From NCBI RefSeq assembly GCF_028858725.1, contig NC_084767.1, positions 34,141,519 to 34,205,518 on the forward strand: a stretch of 64,000 bases of DNA, written 5' to 3'. This stretch comes from Colius striatus (Eukaryota; Chordata; Aves; Coliiformes; Coliidae). The notes beneath the pieces were generated by a model. The model saw only the letters and a list, made by a program, of their open reading frames with translations. It was not told the origin of the DNA and made no database searches. Of this stretch, positions 22,935 through 35,389 are shown one piece after another (positions within the stretch are counted from its first letter, which is position 1; every line of letters begins with the position of its first letter). The translations under genes and the position numbers were made by a program.

Positions 22935-25900
22935 CTACACAGCAAAAGGATTGGCATGAATTGTAACATCCTTGATGCGAACGTCATTAAGAGGCCGGTA
23001 GGTTTTTTCATTCACAGGCAGCTTCTCCAGCTCATCCAGCGTCTCCAAACCATCGATAACTCTGGAAGTAAAGCAGACGTGCTCAGAATCACCTTCTAGT
23101 AACGACTTTGATTTCACAACTGAGATACCTCAGAGTGCTTTACAGTGAAGTATCACAGGGCAAGGACTTGGCAAGCCAATGATACAAAGACAACAGCCAA
23201 AACACTATATATGGCATAGAACTTATTTCAAGAGGAAATATTGAGCATCCGTCACAGATTCTGATAAAAGTACAAATTCCCACTGACCTGACGGTATCCA
23301 TCTACACATACATTATACATGTGTATAGCATACCAACCCTGCCTGTGCTTTCTGGCAGGCAGGACTGGCCCATCCTAGCCTAGGTTTAAGTAGCAGCAAG
23401 ATACTGGCCATACCAAAACTGCGAATGACTGAAATCCAGGGTCTAGAGCTGGAAAAATCAGGTTCCAACAGTGAGATTATAATTTCTAACCTTCTGACTC
23501 AAAGAGAAGTTTGGACAGACTCATTAACAACTGCGTAAATCTAACGTTTAGGCTTTCAGGTTTCCTGTTCAGGCTGACATATGGCAAGAGAGTTAGTTGT
23601 AATAAATCCCCTTTTGGGTTAAATACCTCCCTCTGGTAAATCATAGCAGTTTATTCCCCGGTAATGGACTTGGCAGAAAATACACTGTGCTGTTCACAGT
23701 TTAATCACTCACGTCCATCAGCTTTATGAATCTAGGACACTAGGTTGTGGCCAACAGCAACCGCATAAGCTGTTCTGCTCATTCTGCAAATGGGGCAGGA
23801 GTATGTTCAACTGCCACAGAAAATCTGGAAAAGTTCTTCCGCCAGAGCCTTCACCCTTTTCTAAGAAAATGTCTAAAAAACCTCCTTTCAGTCTCACTTC
23901 TAAACAAACTCAGAAATGAATGTAACACCTACACTTACACACCTAGAAACAATACAAGTGGTAGAGATCAGTATCTGCACATTTCAATACTTTCCTTTAA
24001 CTCCATGTAATAAAAGCAACTTTTTTTTCTGAGCAGACTCACATGTACGCTAGAGACTTTTTAATAACAAGCAAGGGAAAAGACATCACCTTGATTTTGA
24101 GACAGAAAAAGTAGTTTCCAAAAGACTCAAACATTTGCTTGAAGGATAATATGTTATTAGTAGCATCTATTAACGTAAGAATGTATTAAAATAAGAATGT
24201 TTTAAAATAATGATGCATCTTCAACAACCTTCTCTGTGGGCTCCCTGAGTTTGATCTGACCAACCGTTAAGCTCCACCTACGCAGAAGCTTCACCGCATC
24301 AGTACCACGCCAATCCCTAGATCCAGTCCCAAATCCCATTTTTTGCCTCTCAGTAAACCCTCGAACTGTGTATTCAGTTACTTGGGAGCTTGCTTAAAAA
24401 TCAGGCTGGATCCATTAGGACGTGGACAAAAAAACCCCAAGCTGGAATAACTGGTGGCGGGAACACGAGACAGACAGAAAGAAAATCTCCATTCTGGAGG
24501 TAATTTTTAATACGCTTATTTCCACTGAATTCCCTGCTATTATGAAAAAGGGAAGAGCACTTTGGAGCACCTGCTTCTGGTGACAGTGCAAGACCATACA
24601 TCTACGTACACACAACCAGTATTTTAAAGAATTGTAGAACCAAAAGCTTCTACATTTGCACCGTACGTGCCCCATAATATTCCAACCCTGTGCTCACTAT
24701 AACGAGGAGGTGTGCAGCTGGATCACTTACTTCCCAAACACGGTGTACTTCATGTCTAGGTGCGGCTGCTTGCCGTAAGTGATGAAGAACTGCGATCCGT
24801 TGGTGTTTGGACCATTGTTTGCCATCGAAACTACCCCACGGACGCTGTGCTGAAAGAGGGGAAAAACCTCAGCGTGAACGTGTGTCTGTGAAAGCAGGAC
24901 TTGAACCTGCACAACGCACCCTGCGACTCAGTACTCTGCCTGAATACCATTACTCGCAACAAATCTTGGTTGTTAATATATTCCATCACAGTCCATAATT
25001 AGCTCATTAAAACTGCACTCTCCATGAAAAGTCACTTCTTCAGTGAAAAATGTTTTGTTACAAACTCTTTCTACTCCTGTTCTCGGTGACAAAAGCCCTC
25101 AAACCTCACTTGCCAAGTACAGAAATCCTCTTCCAATTTTAGTGATAAACTTTCTACCCTTTTATTTTCAGGATTACACTTTACCTCACGGTTATAAAAG
25201 AGGTATTTAATACAGTTGAACACAATGCTCATCATTCTCTGAGCTGTGAAGAAGACTCGCACGAGAACGCAACTGCATGCTGAGAGCGCACAAGTACCTT
25301 TAGGTATTCACTGAATTCGTCTTCAAACTTCTTGCCCCAGATGCTGTTACCTCCTTTCCCGGTGCCTGGCAAGGAAGCGTCACAATAGATTACTGGGTTT
25401 TCCCACTGAAAAATCCAGAAATGATGTACTGTTGTAACATTTTACAACAAAGACCTCAGATAGCCTGTAATTCGTTTGAGGCAGGGATTTTGTTCTCGTG
25501 TCTCGATACCGAGCAGAGAGACAGCTCTATTGAAGGGTCATATATTAAGGAGCAAAACAAAACATTGAAATATCCTCAAATTAAATTCGGTATGAGTACA
25601 GACACACCACTGAATCAGACTTTTTTCTCCCAAACAGCTGACACTATCCGAGATATTTTTCCCCAAATTCTTTAGAGGTAGAAACTAGAGAAAGCACAGC
25701 AGCAACTGCTTCGTGTTTGACAGCTGGTCAGTCAGCAGAACTACCATATTTAGTGGAACCAGCTGGAAAAACTAAAGTTTGTAGAATGCACTACTACTGC
25801 TTGATTACTTAGAACTAGGGTTAGGCCTGCCCTTCTGTAAACTCACCACAGAAAACTAATCTCACCATAAAAAACTCTACCAGCGGTACACTAATCCTTT

Positions 25901-28150
25901 TATTTTATTTACATTTTGGTTTTAATAACTTGGGTTTATTTCCTTGTACTTTATTGTTATGTACATTTTCCTATAGAGAGACGTGGACAGAAGCATTTAC
26001 CTAATGGATCCCCTGTCTGAACCATGAAGCCCTTTATATTCCGGTGAAACACGCATCCACTGTAGTAGTTACTGGCACAAAGAGCCAGGAAATTCTAAGG
26101 AGATCAAACAAACCATATCAACAAACAACTGAGAAATAGGATCCTCTTACTAAAACGACGGCAATTGGCAAGACCAAGACTAAGTCCTTTGCCTCTGCTT
26201 TGCATTGTGACCATGTGAATTCCACAAGGTATTGCCACAGAATAGTCAGAAACAAATTATAGCTAATATGCCCCTTCGACACTGCCACAGATGTCAAGCT
26301 TCCAGCACAAGGCTGTCTGATTGAGGAACAAACAAGAACTCCGAGACACGCTCAGAAGTATCCCTTCCATTCCACATTTTTAGTGTTAATTTTTTTAACC
26401 AATAACTGTATGCTTCGGCTTTGTCAGTTAAAAACTGAACTATTCCCATTGAAGTTTAAGGTTACTGTGGAAAGGAAAAACTCGGGCCTCTAACAAACTC
26501 TGAGCGATTCTCACGCTTTTAAATCCAAATCCAATCTGTGAGAATGTGGGCAAATCCAAGGAAATTTGAGAATCACAGGCCACAGACTTTACTTGCCCCC
26601 TTAAAGGGCAAAGGACACTTTGGGAGACGCTGGAACTTGGAGAGAAGCGGCCCTTAGCTAAACCTTATCTGATGAGAAACAGGCAGCAAAGTTCCATGCA
26701 GTATAACACAGCGCGCAAGCTCCATGAGCAGAACAGGCACTGTACCAGCTTAAAACGTCAGTATTCCACTAGATGAAAAGAGGAATGGCAAACCCATTTC
26801 ACCTCCTCTACAGTCTTCACTATTCCTACCGCTTTGTTGCCATGCTACACAATTCTTCTCCTGTTACTCCACTTACTTCGCAAGTCTTTGGGGTACGCTC
26901 ACAGAACAGTTCAATTTTAAGATCTCCTACGTCGGTGTGCAGAGTGACAGCCTGAGCAAGAGGCAGAAAAGAATAATAAAATCAGCAATGACATACTGAC
27001 AGGCTCAAGTTTTATTTCCCAGTCCCACCAACAACACAAGCAAGTTCCCACTGCACATAACCATTGTTTCATTGTTTGGCCACAGGCAAGACTACTGTCA
27101 CAAGTCTTCCACCTTTCCAGTGAAGTCACCAGAAAGCACTTGGTTTCATTTGGTTTCAGGACAAATGAAGTTCGCCATGGGAATGCAAAAAGCTGGTACA
27201 CTCTCTGTTTCACTCCAGAGAGACGACATCACTCATTGAAAAGTGGGCCTACTCAAGTCACTTAATTGCAAACTTGGAAGAACCAAGGTTGTATCTATTT
27301 CAGAACATAGGTTGGTGCACACACCTCACTCCTTTACAAGGAGAGGAACAACTGACATGTGTTACTTGCCTGCAGCCTTTTGAGCGCTGAGGCTGGTTCT
27401 GAATGGCACCATATATAATCTGCCTTTGCAAACAAGCACATCTACAAAATTACACACTTCTCTTTAAATTTTATCAAGGTGATTTATAAATTTGTAAGTT
27501 GCAGTTACCCAGACAGCTTAAGCAAACACATCTCTATAGGCTGAACACAGTGCAGTGCTCTCACAGAAGGCACTGAACTACACAAAAACAATTACTGGGG
27601 GGGCTACAATGGGGGTAGGGCTACAGGAAAACTTGTAAAAATCAGCGTTGTGTGGACACTGGCATAGTGTTCCAGAAGCATACAAATAAAGGAGACAGTT
27701 GCCTGCAATGTCCGTGAAATTGCTATAAAAGGTGTACGTACAGTTTCGGACACACAGTCTTACCTCTGTTTCCTGGTCTGCTAAACTTTCAAAAGCCTGC
27801 CAGTGTAGGAGGTTACATACACTCAAGCAGGGCTACGTGCCTGCAACTTGAATAATTTTTCTGTTGTAAAAGAAACTAGACTACCAAATATTAGCCAAAG
27901 CAGAACTAAAATTTAGGATCTTAGAACTGAAGCTTCTATTTTAGATTGGTGTCAGCTGAACATTTCTCTTTTTCAAACTATCTTGTTGAAACTCTGAAAT
28001 TTGAAAACCTAAACTTTTCATTACAAATTCTTCACAGCATCAGGTCAAAACGTGTAATCCTCTAAGATGCAGAGCAGCAATTCACTTTTCGATAGATGAT
28101 CATTTCCAAAAGAATGAAAAGATGTTAAAACGTGCTATTGCTCTCACCAT
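22935..28150 (-). CDS. PPIL3: Peptidyl-prolyl cis-trans isomerase-like 3 (cyclophilin J)
   Basis: PPIL3 is a small single-domain cyclophilin associated with the spliceosome. Seven exons on the minus strand join in phase; the coding parts are 28148-28150 (the ATG only), 26877-26951, 26001-26094, 25298-25365, 24731-24849 and 22935-23061, preceded by a non-coding exon. The product is 161 residues, the same length as human PPIL3. Family motifs seen are [54 protein letters not shown] and the end IHANPFAV. The initiator ATG is the last codon of exon 28148-28195 and is followed directly by a GTGAGA donor. The second residue is Ala where human has Ser. Introns hold no recognised repeats, apart from a short tRNA-like B-box match near 24892. 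It is transcribed divergently from NIF3L1. Confidence 0.96.
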
Positions 28151-28195
28151 GTCTGCTTATCAAAAAGCTGAAGTAGATTTGTATCCAGCAATTTC
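28148..28195 (-). other. PPIL3: PPIL3 exon carrying 5' UTR and only the start codon
   Basis: On the minus strand this exon has a TTACTTGCAG acceptor above 28195 and a GTGAGAG donor at 28141-28147. Its last three bases are ATG. The next exon (26951 downward) starts GCT GTC ACT and continues the cyclophilin frame, so the intron falls directly after the start codon. The upstream non-coding exon probably ends at 28887 with a CAG|GTGGGT donor in the CpG island. Confidence 0.75.
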
Positions 28196-28739
28196 CTGCA
28201 AGTAAAACATGACATTTGTTGGTTTTTTTTCTTCCACCAATCCCCAATTACTTCTGATTCCAGTACATTTATCTGGTTAGATGCTTTTACAACACACAGT
28301 TTTACAGTGTCATTCAAACGACTCCGTGGATAAATGTTTTATTTGCACTATGCAACTATGCAGCATACACAGAACTACCGCAGAGTAGCACAGAACAGCT
28401 TAGAGAGAGGAACTGGAGCAAAAAACACCCTATCCTAAGATTAAAGTTTATACCACGCAATCACCGCATTTCCAAAGATCCTGGTTTTATAAAAGGCAAA
28501 AATTAAGAGATAAAAGCCACATGCCAGTACCTAAAAAGAAAGGTGTTTTGGAGCCACCTTCTTGTGCCCACGACAGACAGGTACTTGCCACCAAGCAGAG
28601 GATCAAACGTTGGTTGGTTTGGGTTTTTTTTTTAATCTTAGCAACACTGTCAAATAAAGCATTCGGAATGATGACGATAAAATCGCAGTCGTGTGCAAAT
28701 CGATGGTTGGACACGGCAATTCCTTCTCTAGACATTGCT

Positions 28740-29600
28740 CTCCCTGGTCAGTCCCCAGCCTCGGCAAGGTCTGTCGCGGAAGCCGGGGAGCCCGCCAGCT
28801 CCGTCCCGGCGCCGCCCGACCCAGGGCCTCAGCCCCCGGCACCGCGCACGCCTCGTTGAGGGCCGCCCGCGCTCTCCGCAACCCACCTGCTCTCGGCGCC
28901 GAGCCCGCGCTCCATTCCTGCCGGTTTCAGGTACTTCCACAAAAAACCACTCACGGGACACCGCCCCCACGGCCGCAGGCCGCGGCCGCGCTCCTCCACC
29001 GCCGAACGCCTCGGTCTGGCGGCAACGCCGCCGCCAGCCCGGCCTTCCTTCCCGCACCCGCACCGCCCCGGCACCTTCACCCGCGCCCCCGGAGGCCTCG
29101 CACAAACCTGCCGAGGCCGGACACGAGCCCGCCGGACACGAGCCTGCCGCCCTCCGCCCGCCACCCGCCGCCGGGAAGGAGCTCCGCGGCTCTCGTAGGG
29201 CCGGCGGGATGGGGCTGAGCCGCCCTCCCCGCAGCTCCGCTCCCTCGTGCGCAGCGGAAGCGGCGGGGCCGAGCGCGGGCTCCACCCCCAGCCCGAGGCC
29301 GCTGCGGCCCGGAGCTGAGTGCGGGGCCTCGCGGCTGTGGGCGGGCTCCAAGGCGGCCTGTCGCGGCCTCGCTCGCTCCCTCCCGACACAGGCAAACGCT
29401 TTCCCGGTTGGGTTCCGCAGGTCGGCGTTCGTGTGTCAGGGCGCCGTTTAAGTTCCTCGTTCTGCGCACCGGGCCCTTCGTGGTGTTTCACCGTGAGGGC
29501 CCGGAGCAGGGGCGCATGCCCGCGGGCCGCGCTGCCTCCCGCTGCCTGTGCTCGGGCATCCCGGCCGGCCGTTTCACCCGGTGAGTTACCTAAGCTTATT
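28740..29600. promoter_or_regulatory. Bidirectional CpG-island promoter of PPIL3 and NIF3L1
   Basis: This is a dense CpG block between two head-to-head genes. On the minus strand a CAG|GTGGGT donor at 28887 marks the likely end of PPIL3 exon 1. On the plus strand the NIF3L1 leader exon ends at 29580 before a GTGAGT donor. A GCGCATGCCC box near 29512 resembles half of an NRF-1 site. Open frames of over 200 codons here, on both strands, come from the lack of AT-rich stops and match nothing known. Confidence 0.8.
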
Positions 29601-29624
29601 CCCGCCTTTTTATCCCCTCTACAG
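29581..29624 (+). other. NIF3L1: Ultra-short (44-nt) candidate intron in the NIF3L1 leader
   Basis: A consensus donor (CCG|GTGAGT) and a strong pyrimidine-rich acceptor (CCCCTCTACAG) lie only 44 bases apart, just before the coding exon. A CTAAG branch-like motif lies between them. If used, this is far below the usual vertebrate intron size. Otherwise the donor and acceptor pair with other partners. Confidence 0.5.
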
Positions 29625-29632
29625 ATCGCTGC

Positions 29633-32600
29633 ATGCTGCTGCCTGCCACTCGGCTGCTTTGCCGGCCTCTCCGCTGCATCCGTGCATTAGGCCACCCGCC
29701 CTCGCGCTCCCTCATGGACCTCAAGGAGCTCGTTTCTGCCCTGAATGACTTTGCGTCCCTGTCTCTAGCTGAAAGCTGGGACAATGTGGGGTTGCTGGTG
29801 GAACCGAGTCCTCCCCATACCGTGAACACTCTTTTCCTCACTAACGATCTCACTGAGGAGGTGATGGAAGAGGCGGTGCAGAAGAAAGCAGACCTTGTTC
29901 TTTCTTACCACCCTCCGATATTCACACCACTCAAGCGGGTAACGTGGAAGACCTGGAAGGAACGGCTGGTGGTGCGAGCCTTGGAGCACAGAGTTGGGAT
30001 TTACTCTCCACATACAGCGTACGATGCCTTACCTCATGGAGTCAATAACTGGCTAGCAAAGGGACTCGGTGAGATTCTGTTAAAAACATTAATTATTAAT
30101 CAGTATGTGCTATTTTATGTGAGGACATTCTCTCATCTTCCGTTTCTACAGCTTTTACAGGCGTGGTTAAGGACCAGTGGTTTTTAAACCTTTTTTTTCC
30201 TCACCGAGTATCGTTCTAGTACTTGCATGTACCCTAAACATATTTTAGGGAGTTTATCTTGGTAAGGAATTCCAGATACAAACACTAAAGGATATTTTCA
30301 GCTGCATGACTGCACCATTGGATGTAGTCAGAAACGGTGCGGCATATTTATTGTCCATCTCGGATGCAAAGCTCAGACCGCTGACTGGAATAAAACCACC
30401 ACCTTTAATTTGTAAACCATGAGATCTTGCACCTTAAAAAGGACTGAAGGTATCCGTCTTTTACATTTGTATTCTATCTTGGGGCTCATAAGTGAAAAAT
30501 AGCTCTGTCTTTTCAAACCTGATTGACAAGCCAGAAACAATCTTGGTTTTGTACGATTCTTAGGATAAAAGGGATGGTGTTAAGAATGACAAATAGTATA
30601 TATCCATCAACTGCCTTGCACTGAAAATAGGTTACGGGTAATGGAGACAACAGGGCAAAAAGTCTGCAGATCTGTGGAGGGAAAATGGATTCAAATGCAA
30701 AATTTTCATCTTTTTATTGCATGTCTTTAGGTTATGTGTTAAGTCAGTATTAGGATACTTACTCAGCTTTATAAAACAGCAGTCTTGGACTGTCTTCTCA
30801 GGCGCCTGTACTTCTATCCCACTGCATCCATCAAATGCACCAAGCTATCCATCTGAGGGCACGCACCGGGTAGAATTCTGTGCAGACAATACTGAGCATC
30901 TGGACACGGTGCTGTCCAAAATCAAAGACATCCAAGAGATCTCCTGTCTTGCTACTCTCCCTGCCAGGTATCTGCTTTGCTCTCTTAATGTTGTATCCTT
31001 TCTCTTTGAAAGAGTTGTATTTTACTGTTTTAATCACTTTGTTTCTCCATGCATTGTTGCTGTTTTCTTCAGCAACAGATATAGAAACTTCAGGAATAAT
31101 CATCCTTTTCTGATCAATCTATGTTATACTAAATAGTAACAGCAACTCAGTGTAGCATCACATAGATTAGAGGTGGTAAAGAAGGTGAACAGGAAATCTG
31201 ATGAGAACAGTTGAGTTAAATTCCCATATCTGTTTCTTCCAAGAATAGGCTAGGTTAGGCTAGGCTATTACAATGCCTTCTTGTTTCCCTTCTTCGTAGT
31301 AGAATAGCTACTGGGATAGAATAGCTCTGTTTTATATGAATATGATGCTGAAATTTTGTCTAGCTTCTCGGCAAGCACTAAACATACCTTTCCTCAGGGT
31401 TGAAGGTGAGGAGCAAACACGAGTCAGTTTGAACTGCTCTCAGAAGGCACTGTTGGAGGTGGTGGCATTGTTGTCCCAGAACAGCCTTCTTTATCACAAG
31501 ACCGAGATTCTCTTATTACAAAAGGTAACAAAATCATGTATTAATCACAGGTTTCCTGTGCTGCCCCATCAGTGCTCTGAAACACTGCGGATTTGAAGCC
31601 ACACACGTTTCCCAAAACAGTGGAAGTAGCTGTGTGGCCTGTTCTGATGGTTAAATCAGTTCCAATAGGTAGTGTAGTTAGTATGTTACGTTTGAGAACA
31701 TCACATACATATTTTGTTGTAAAGTTCAGAGGCATTCCTGAAAGACTTACCTTACAAAGAGCAACACAAACTTCTGGGGTCAGCTTTCTCACAGTCATTT
31801 TCATTTCTTTGCAGCCCCCTCTTCCCCATGCTGGGATGGGACGCCTGTGCACACTGAGTGAGCCAGTCTCCTTGTCAGGTGTAATCAAGCGTATCAAAAG
31901 CCACCTGAAATTGCCCCACATCCGCTTAGCTGTGGGAACGGGAAAGACACTAGGTAAGCAGGCCTGCAAGTAAGATTGTCCATTAGAAACAGTATTCCAA
32001 GAAGACAAGGAGTGTGAGTTTGTGCATGAGTATGTGCAATACTGCTGCCTTGGACAGGTTTATTTCCAAGTAGTATGAAGCATTGTTAAAGGCAAGAAAG
32101 GGCATGTTAGAATTTACATGCTATAGTCACACAAAAATAATATCATCTGTTAATTATGCTGGTTGTCACTGTGGAGAAGGGACAGCACCAGTTGAATATG
32201 TGACATCCTTTTTCATAATTTGTATAATGACTAAGATGTTTTCCCTGCTAGGATATCAGACAAAAATGTGTACTATTAATATTAAATTAAATTTTAAAGC
32301 ACCTTAAAATAGTGCTTTTATGTTATCCTTAGGAACCTTTAACCATCCACGTTTTGATGAAATAGTGACAAAGACAGTGAACTATTCTCACTTAAACAGG
32401 GGGTCACTAGTAAAATGAAGAGCAAGCATCCTCTTATTCCAGTCACCTATTCAAAGGGGCATAACCATTAGAATTTGAGAGAGCATATTTGTTGGGAACT
32501 TTTTGTAACTTATGAAACAGAAGTCTCATTAGAAACCTCTTATACTATCAATTGTACTAAAAAAGCCACGCAGACTATTTTGAAGCCTCTTGTTATGGTG

Positions 32601-35286
32601 TGGGATTGTAGTGGCGTGACTTCACTTAACAGTAATTATATTGCAACTTACTGTAAAACCTGAATAGAATATGAAAACTCCCTCCATGTCATGTCCCCCC
32701 CTTGCTAGTGAAGGTAAAATGTGTGGAAAATCAAATCCTGTCACTGTCACATACGTAGTGAATCAGCAGTCATAGCAAGCATGGAGCAGCTCTCAGCTTA
32801 CATTAGGATTGGCCTTCTGAGAGCTAAAAGTTGGGAACAAAACGCTGCCTTGGTGGCATCATGAGTTGGAAAAGTAATGATGGAACATGAGAGTCCTGGA
32901 AAGAGTGGCAGCCTTTGAAGGGGTTCAGAAACACAGCTAACAACTCACTAAGAACTAGCCAGCAGCCAGCCTCCTTGCTGTAGTTCTCTGCAAACTTTCT
33001 TACCCCTTGAAGAAAAAAAATCAACACATCTATTTGGCACACAGAGGATTTTGCTGTATTACCAGAGATCTTATAGGCTGATGACTTTCAGATTGACAGA
33101 TGTCTCCTCATGCAACAAATTTACACTGACTGCAAAATAAAGGTAGTAGTTTTTGTGAAACAATTAACAGGAATACTGACATGAGAACTGAAGAGAGAGA
33201 AAAGAGTTTTAACTGTGGCACCTTGTATCCCGCAGAATCGCCAGTGAAGAAAGCTGCACTGTGTGCTGGTTCTGGGAGCAGTGTCCTGAAGGGAATGGAA
33301 GCTGACCTCTATCTCACAGGTAAACAATTATGTGGCTGTTTCATTATCTTTATAAAAATAGTCACTAGGAAGAAAAAAAAAAAGGAAAAAAAGAGTTGAC
33401 TGGCTGTTGAAATCTTTGGCCAGAAAGAAACACCTGTTATAATTGAGAAACAGTTATAGGAACGACAGAAGAATATAATTCAAATAGAGATCACATGGAT
33501 CAGACAGCTGGGTGGCACAGTGAAGGTTATTTGAATGAAAACGCAGAGTGTACCCTCAGCAAGTTCGCTGATGACACCAAACTGGGAGGACTGGCTGATA
33601 CATCATAGGCTGCGCTGCAGTGGGATCTCGACTGGCTTGAGAGTTGGGCAGAGAGGAACCTTATGAGGTTATATAAGGGCAAGTGCAGAGTCCTCCATCT
33701 GGGAAGGAACAACCCCAGGCACCAGGACAGGCTGGGGATTGACCTGCTGAAGAGCAGCTCTGCAGAGAGAGACCTGGGAGTCCTGGCTGATAATAAACTG
33801 AACATGAGCCAGCAATGTGCTCTCGTGGCCAAGAACGCCAATGGCATCCTGGGATGCATCAAGAAGAGTGTGGTCAGCAGGTCAAGGGAGGTTCTTCTCC
33901 CCCTCTACTCTGCCCTGGTGAGGCCTCATCTGGAGTCCTGTGTCCAGTTCTGGGCTCCTCAGCTCAAGAGAGAGTCCAGCGCAGGGCCACCAAGATGATC
34001 AGGGGACTGGAACATACAAGGAAAGGCTGCGGGAACTGGGGCTGTTTAGTCTTGAGAAGACTGAAGGGGGATAACATTCATATATACAAGTATATAAATG
34101 GTGGGTGTCAGGAGGTTGAGACATCCCTTTTTTCGATGGTATCTAGCAACAGGACAAGGGGTAATGGGATGAAGCTGGAACACAAAAAGTTCCATTTAAA
34201 CATAAGAAAAAAACTGGTTTACTGTGAGGGTGACAGAGCAGTGGCACAGGCTGCCCAGAGGGGTTGTGGAGTGTCCTTCCTTGGAGGTCTTCAAGACCCG
34301 CATGGACACATTCCTATGCGACCTGATCTAGGTGGCCCTGCTTCTGCAGGGGGGTTGGACTAGATGATCTCTAAAGGTCCCTTCCAACCCCTACCTTTCT
34401 GTGATTCTATGATTCTATACGTGCATTATTTCAACAGAATCCATGTTGATGGCAGTCTATTGTAACCTTTAGTATATTTCTCCTTTGACAAGATACAAGG
34501 TATATCCTTGGTTCCCTACTGAATTTTCTAATAGAAAATGGAATATAATGTAGCCTACAGAATTTTCCAAAGGGAGCCTTAGTCCATTATCCTCTTTTTT
34601 GACAGTAGGACAGCTACTCCCTGCAGCTTGCTCAACACTGTGAAGGCTACTTTACATTCTGTAGTACCTAATTCAAGCAAGTTCTTTGGCATGGCATGTC
34701 CCATCTCTCCCTTATATACAGCCCTGCAGAGCTGACCCTCAGACAACTTCTTTGCAAGGCTTCCCAACTATTATTTTCCATCACAGCAACTCATGTGGCA
34801 TCCAGACAGTTCACTTTCAAACCACTCTGCACACTCACTTCCGGCCCAAAGTAGCAGAATCCACCACTATTCCATGGGCAAGGAATTTCTGTCTCAACTG
34901 TATAGGAGACATGTCAACTGAAAGTCCTTCAGGGAACACAAGAGGAATGTTCCATGTTCTTATACAGAGCATTTCTCCTTAGGGGCCATAGCCCCTGTCC
35001 ACTCTCCACAGCTTCGAGCTAGGATTCTGCATACTAGAACTGGTTACCTAGACTGTACTGCTTACTGTGATCTAAGTGGCATTTCTCTCTCAAAATGGCA
35101 GGAGAGATGTCCCACCACGACGTTCTGGACACCGTTGCTAAGGGGATAAGTGTTATTCTGTGTGAGCACAGTAACACTGAGCGAGGCTTCTTGTCAGAGC
35201 TGCGTGACATGCTTGCTGTCCACCTACAGAACAAAATCTATATAATTGTGTCTGAGAAAGATAGAGATCCCCTCCAGGTAGCATAG
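29633..35286 (+). CDS. NIF3L1: NIF3-like protein 1 (NIF3/DUF34 family)
   Basis: NIF3 proteins are conserved metal-binding proteins whose exact biochemical role is unsettled. Coding exons are 29633-30068, 30802-30967, 31398-31524, 31815-31953, 33236-33319 and 35102-35286. All junctions keep phase and give 378 residues, against 377 in human. Conserved metal-site motifs are visible: SYHPPIF in exon 1, YSPHTAYD later in exon 1, EMSHHD at the start of the last exon and [10 protein letters not shown] just after it. The ATG chosen lies 8 bases after a TACAG acceptor; a second ATG before [12 protein letters not shown] (near 29714) could give a form without the N-terminal extension. That extension is Arg- and Leu-rich and could be a targeting peptide (inference). 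The last intron holds a CR1 fragment. The gene reads away from PPIL3 and towards ORC2. Confidence 0.97.
33535..34419 (+). mobile_element. CR1 LINE fragment, 3' end
   Basis: This is the 5'-truncated end of a CR1 non-LTR retrotransposon in the last NIF3L1 intron. It encodes the C-terminal end of the reverse transcriptase ORF (motifs [41 protein letters not shown]) with frame breaks. It then has the usual CR1 3' UTR ending in GGTTGGACTAGATGATCTC and a short terminal ATTCTATG-type microrepeat. It is on the sense strand of NIF3L1. The roughly 885-bp length and decayed frame mark it as an old, inactive copy. Confidence 0.93.
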
Positions 35287-35368
35287 TGGGGGAAGGGGGG
35301 AAAGGAGGGATGAGAGTACAGAGTTGAGTTTCATGGCATCTTGCACACACCTCTCCAACTGCAAGCAT

Positions 35369-35374
35369 AATAAA
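35369..35374 (+). terminator. NIF3L1: Likely poly(A) signal of NIF3L1
   Basis: The plus strand reads AATAAA 83 bases after the TAG stop. A T/G-rich stretch follows near 35403-35440. This would give a short 3' UTR. Confidence 0.6.
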
Positions 35375-35389
35375 GATGCTCTGAATAGG

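Noticed and set aside
24890-24960. tRNA-like match on the minus strand (GCAGGTTCAAGTCCTGC, a perfect T-arm and B box) in a PPIL3 intron
   Set aside because: No matching acceptor stem, A box or anticodon arm could be folded. At best it is a decayed tRNA-derived SINE piece.
28728-29491. Open frames of 207-238 codons on both strands in the PPIL3/NIF3L1 CpG island
   Set aside because: They are products of high GC content, overlap each other on opposite strands, and match no known family.
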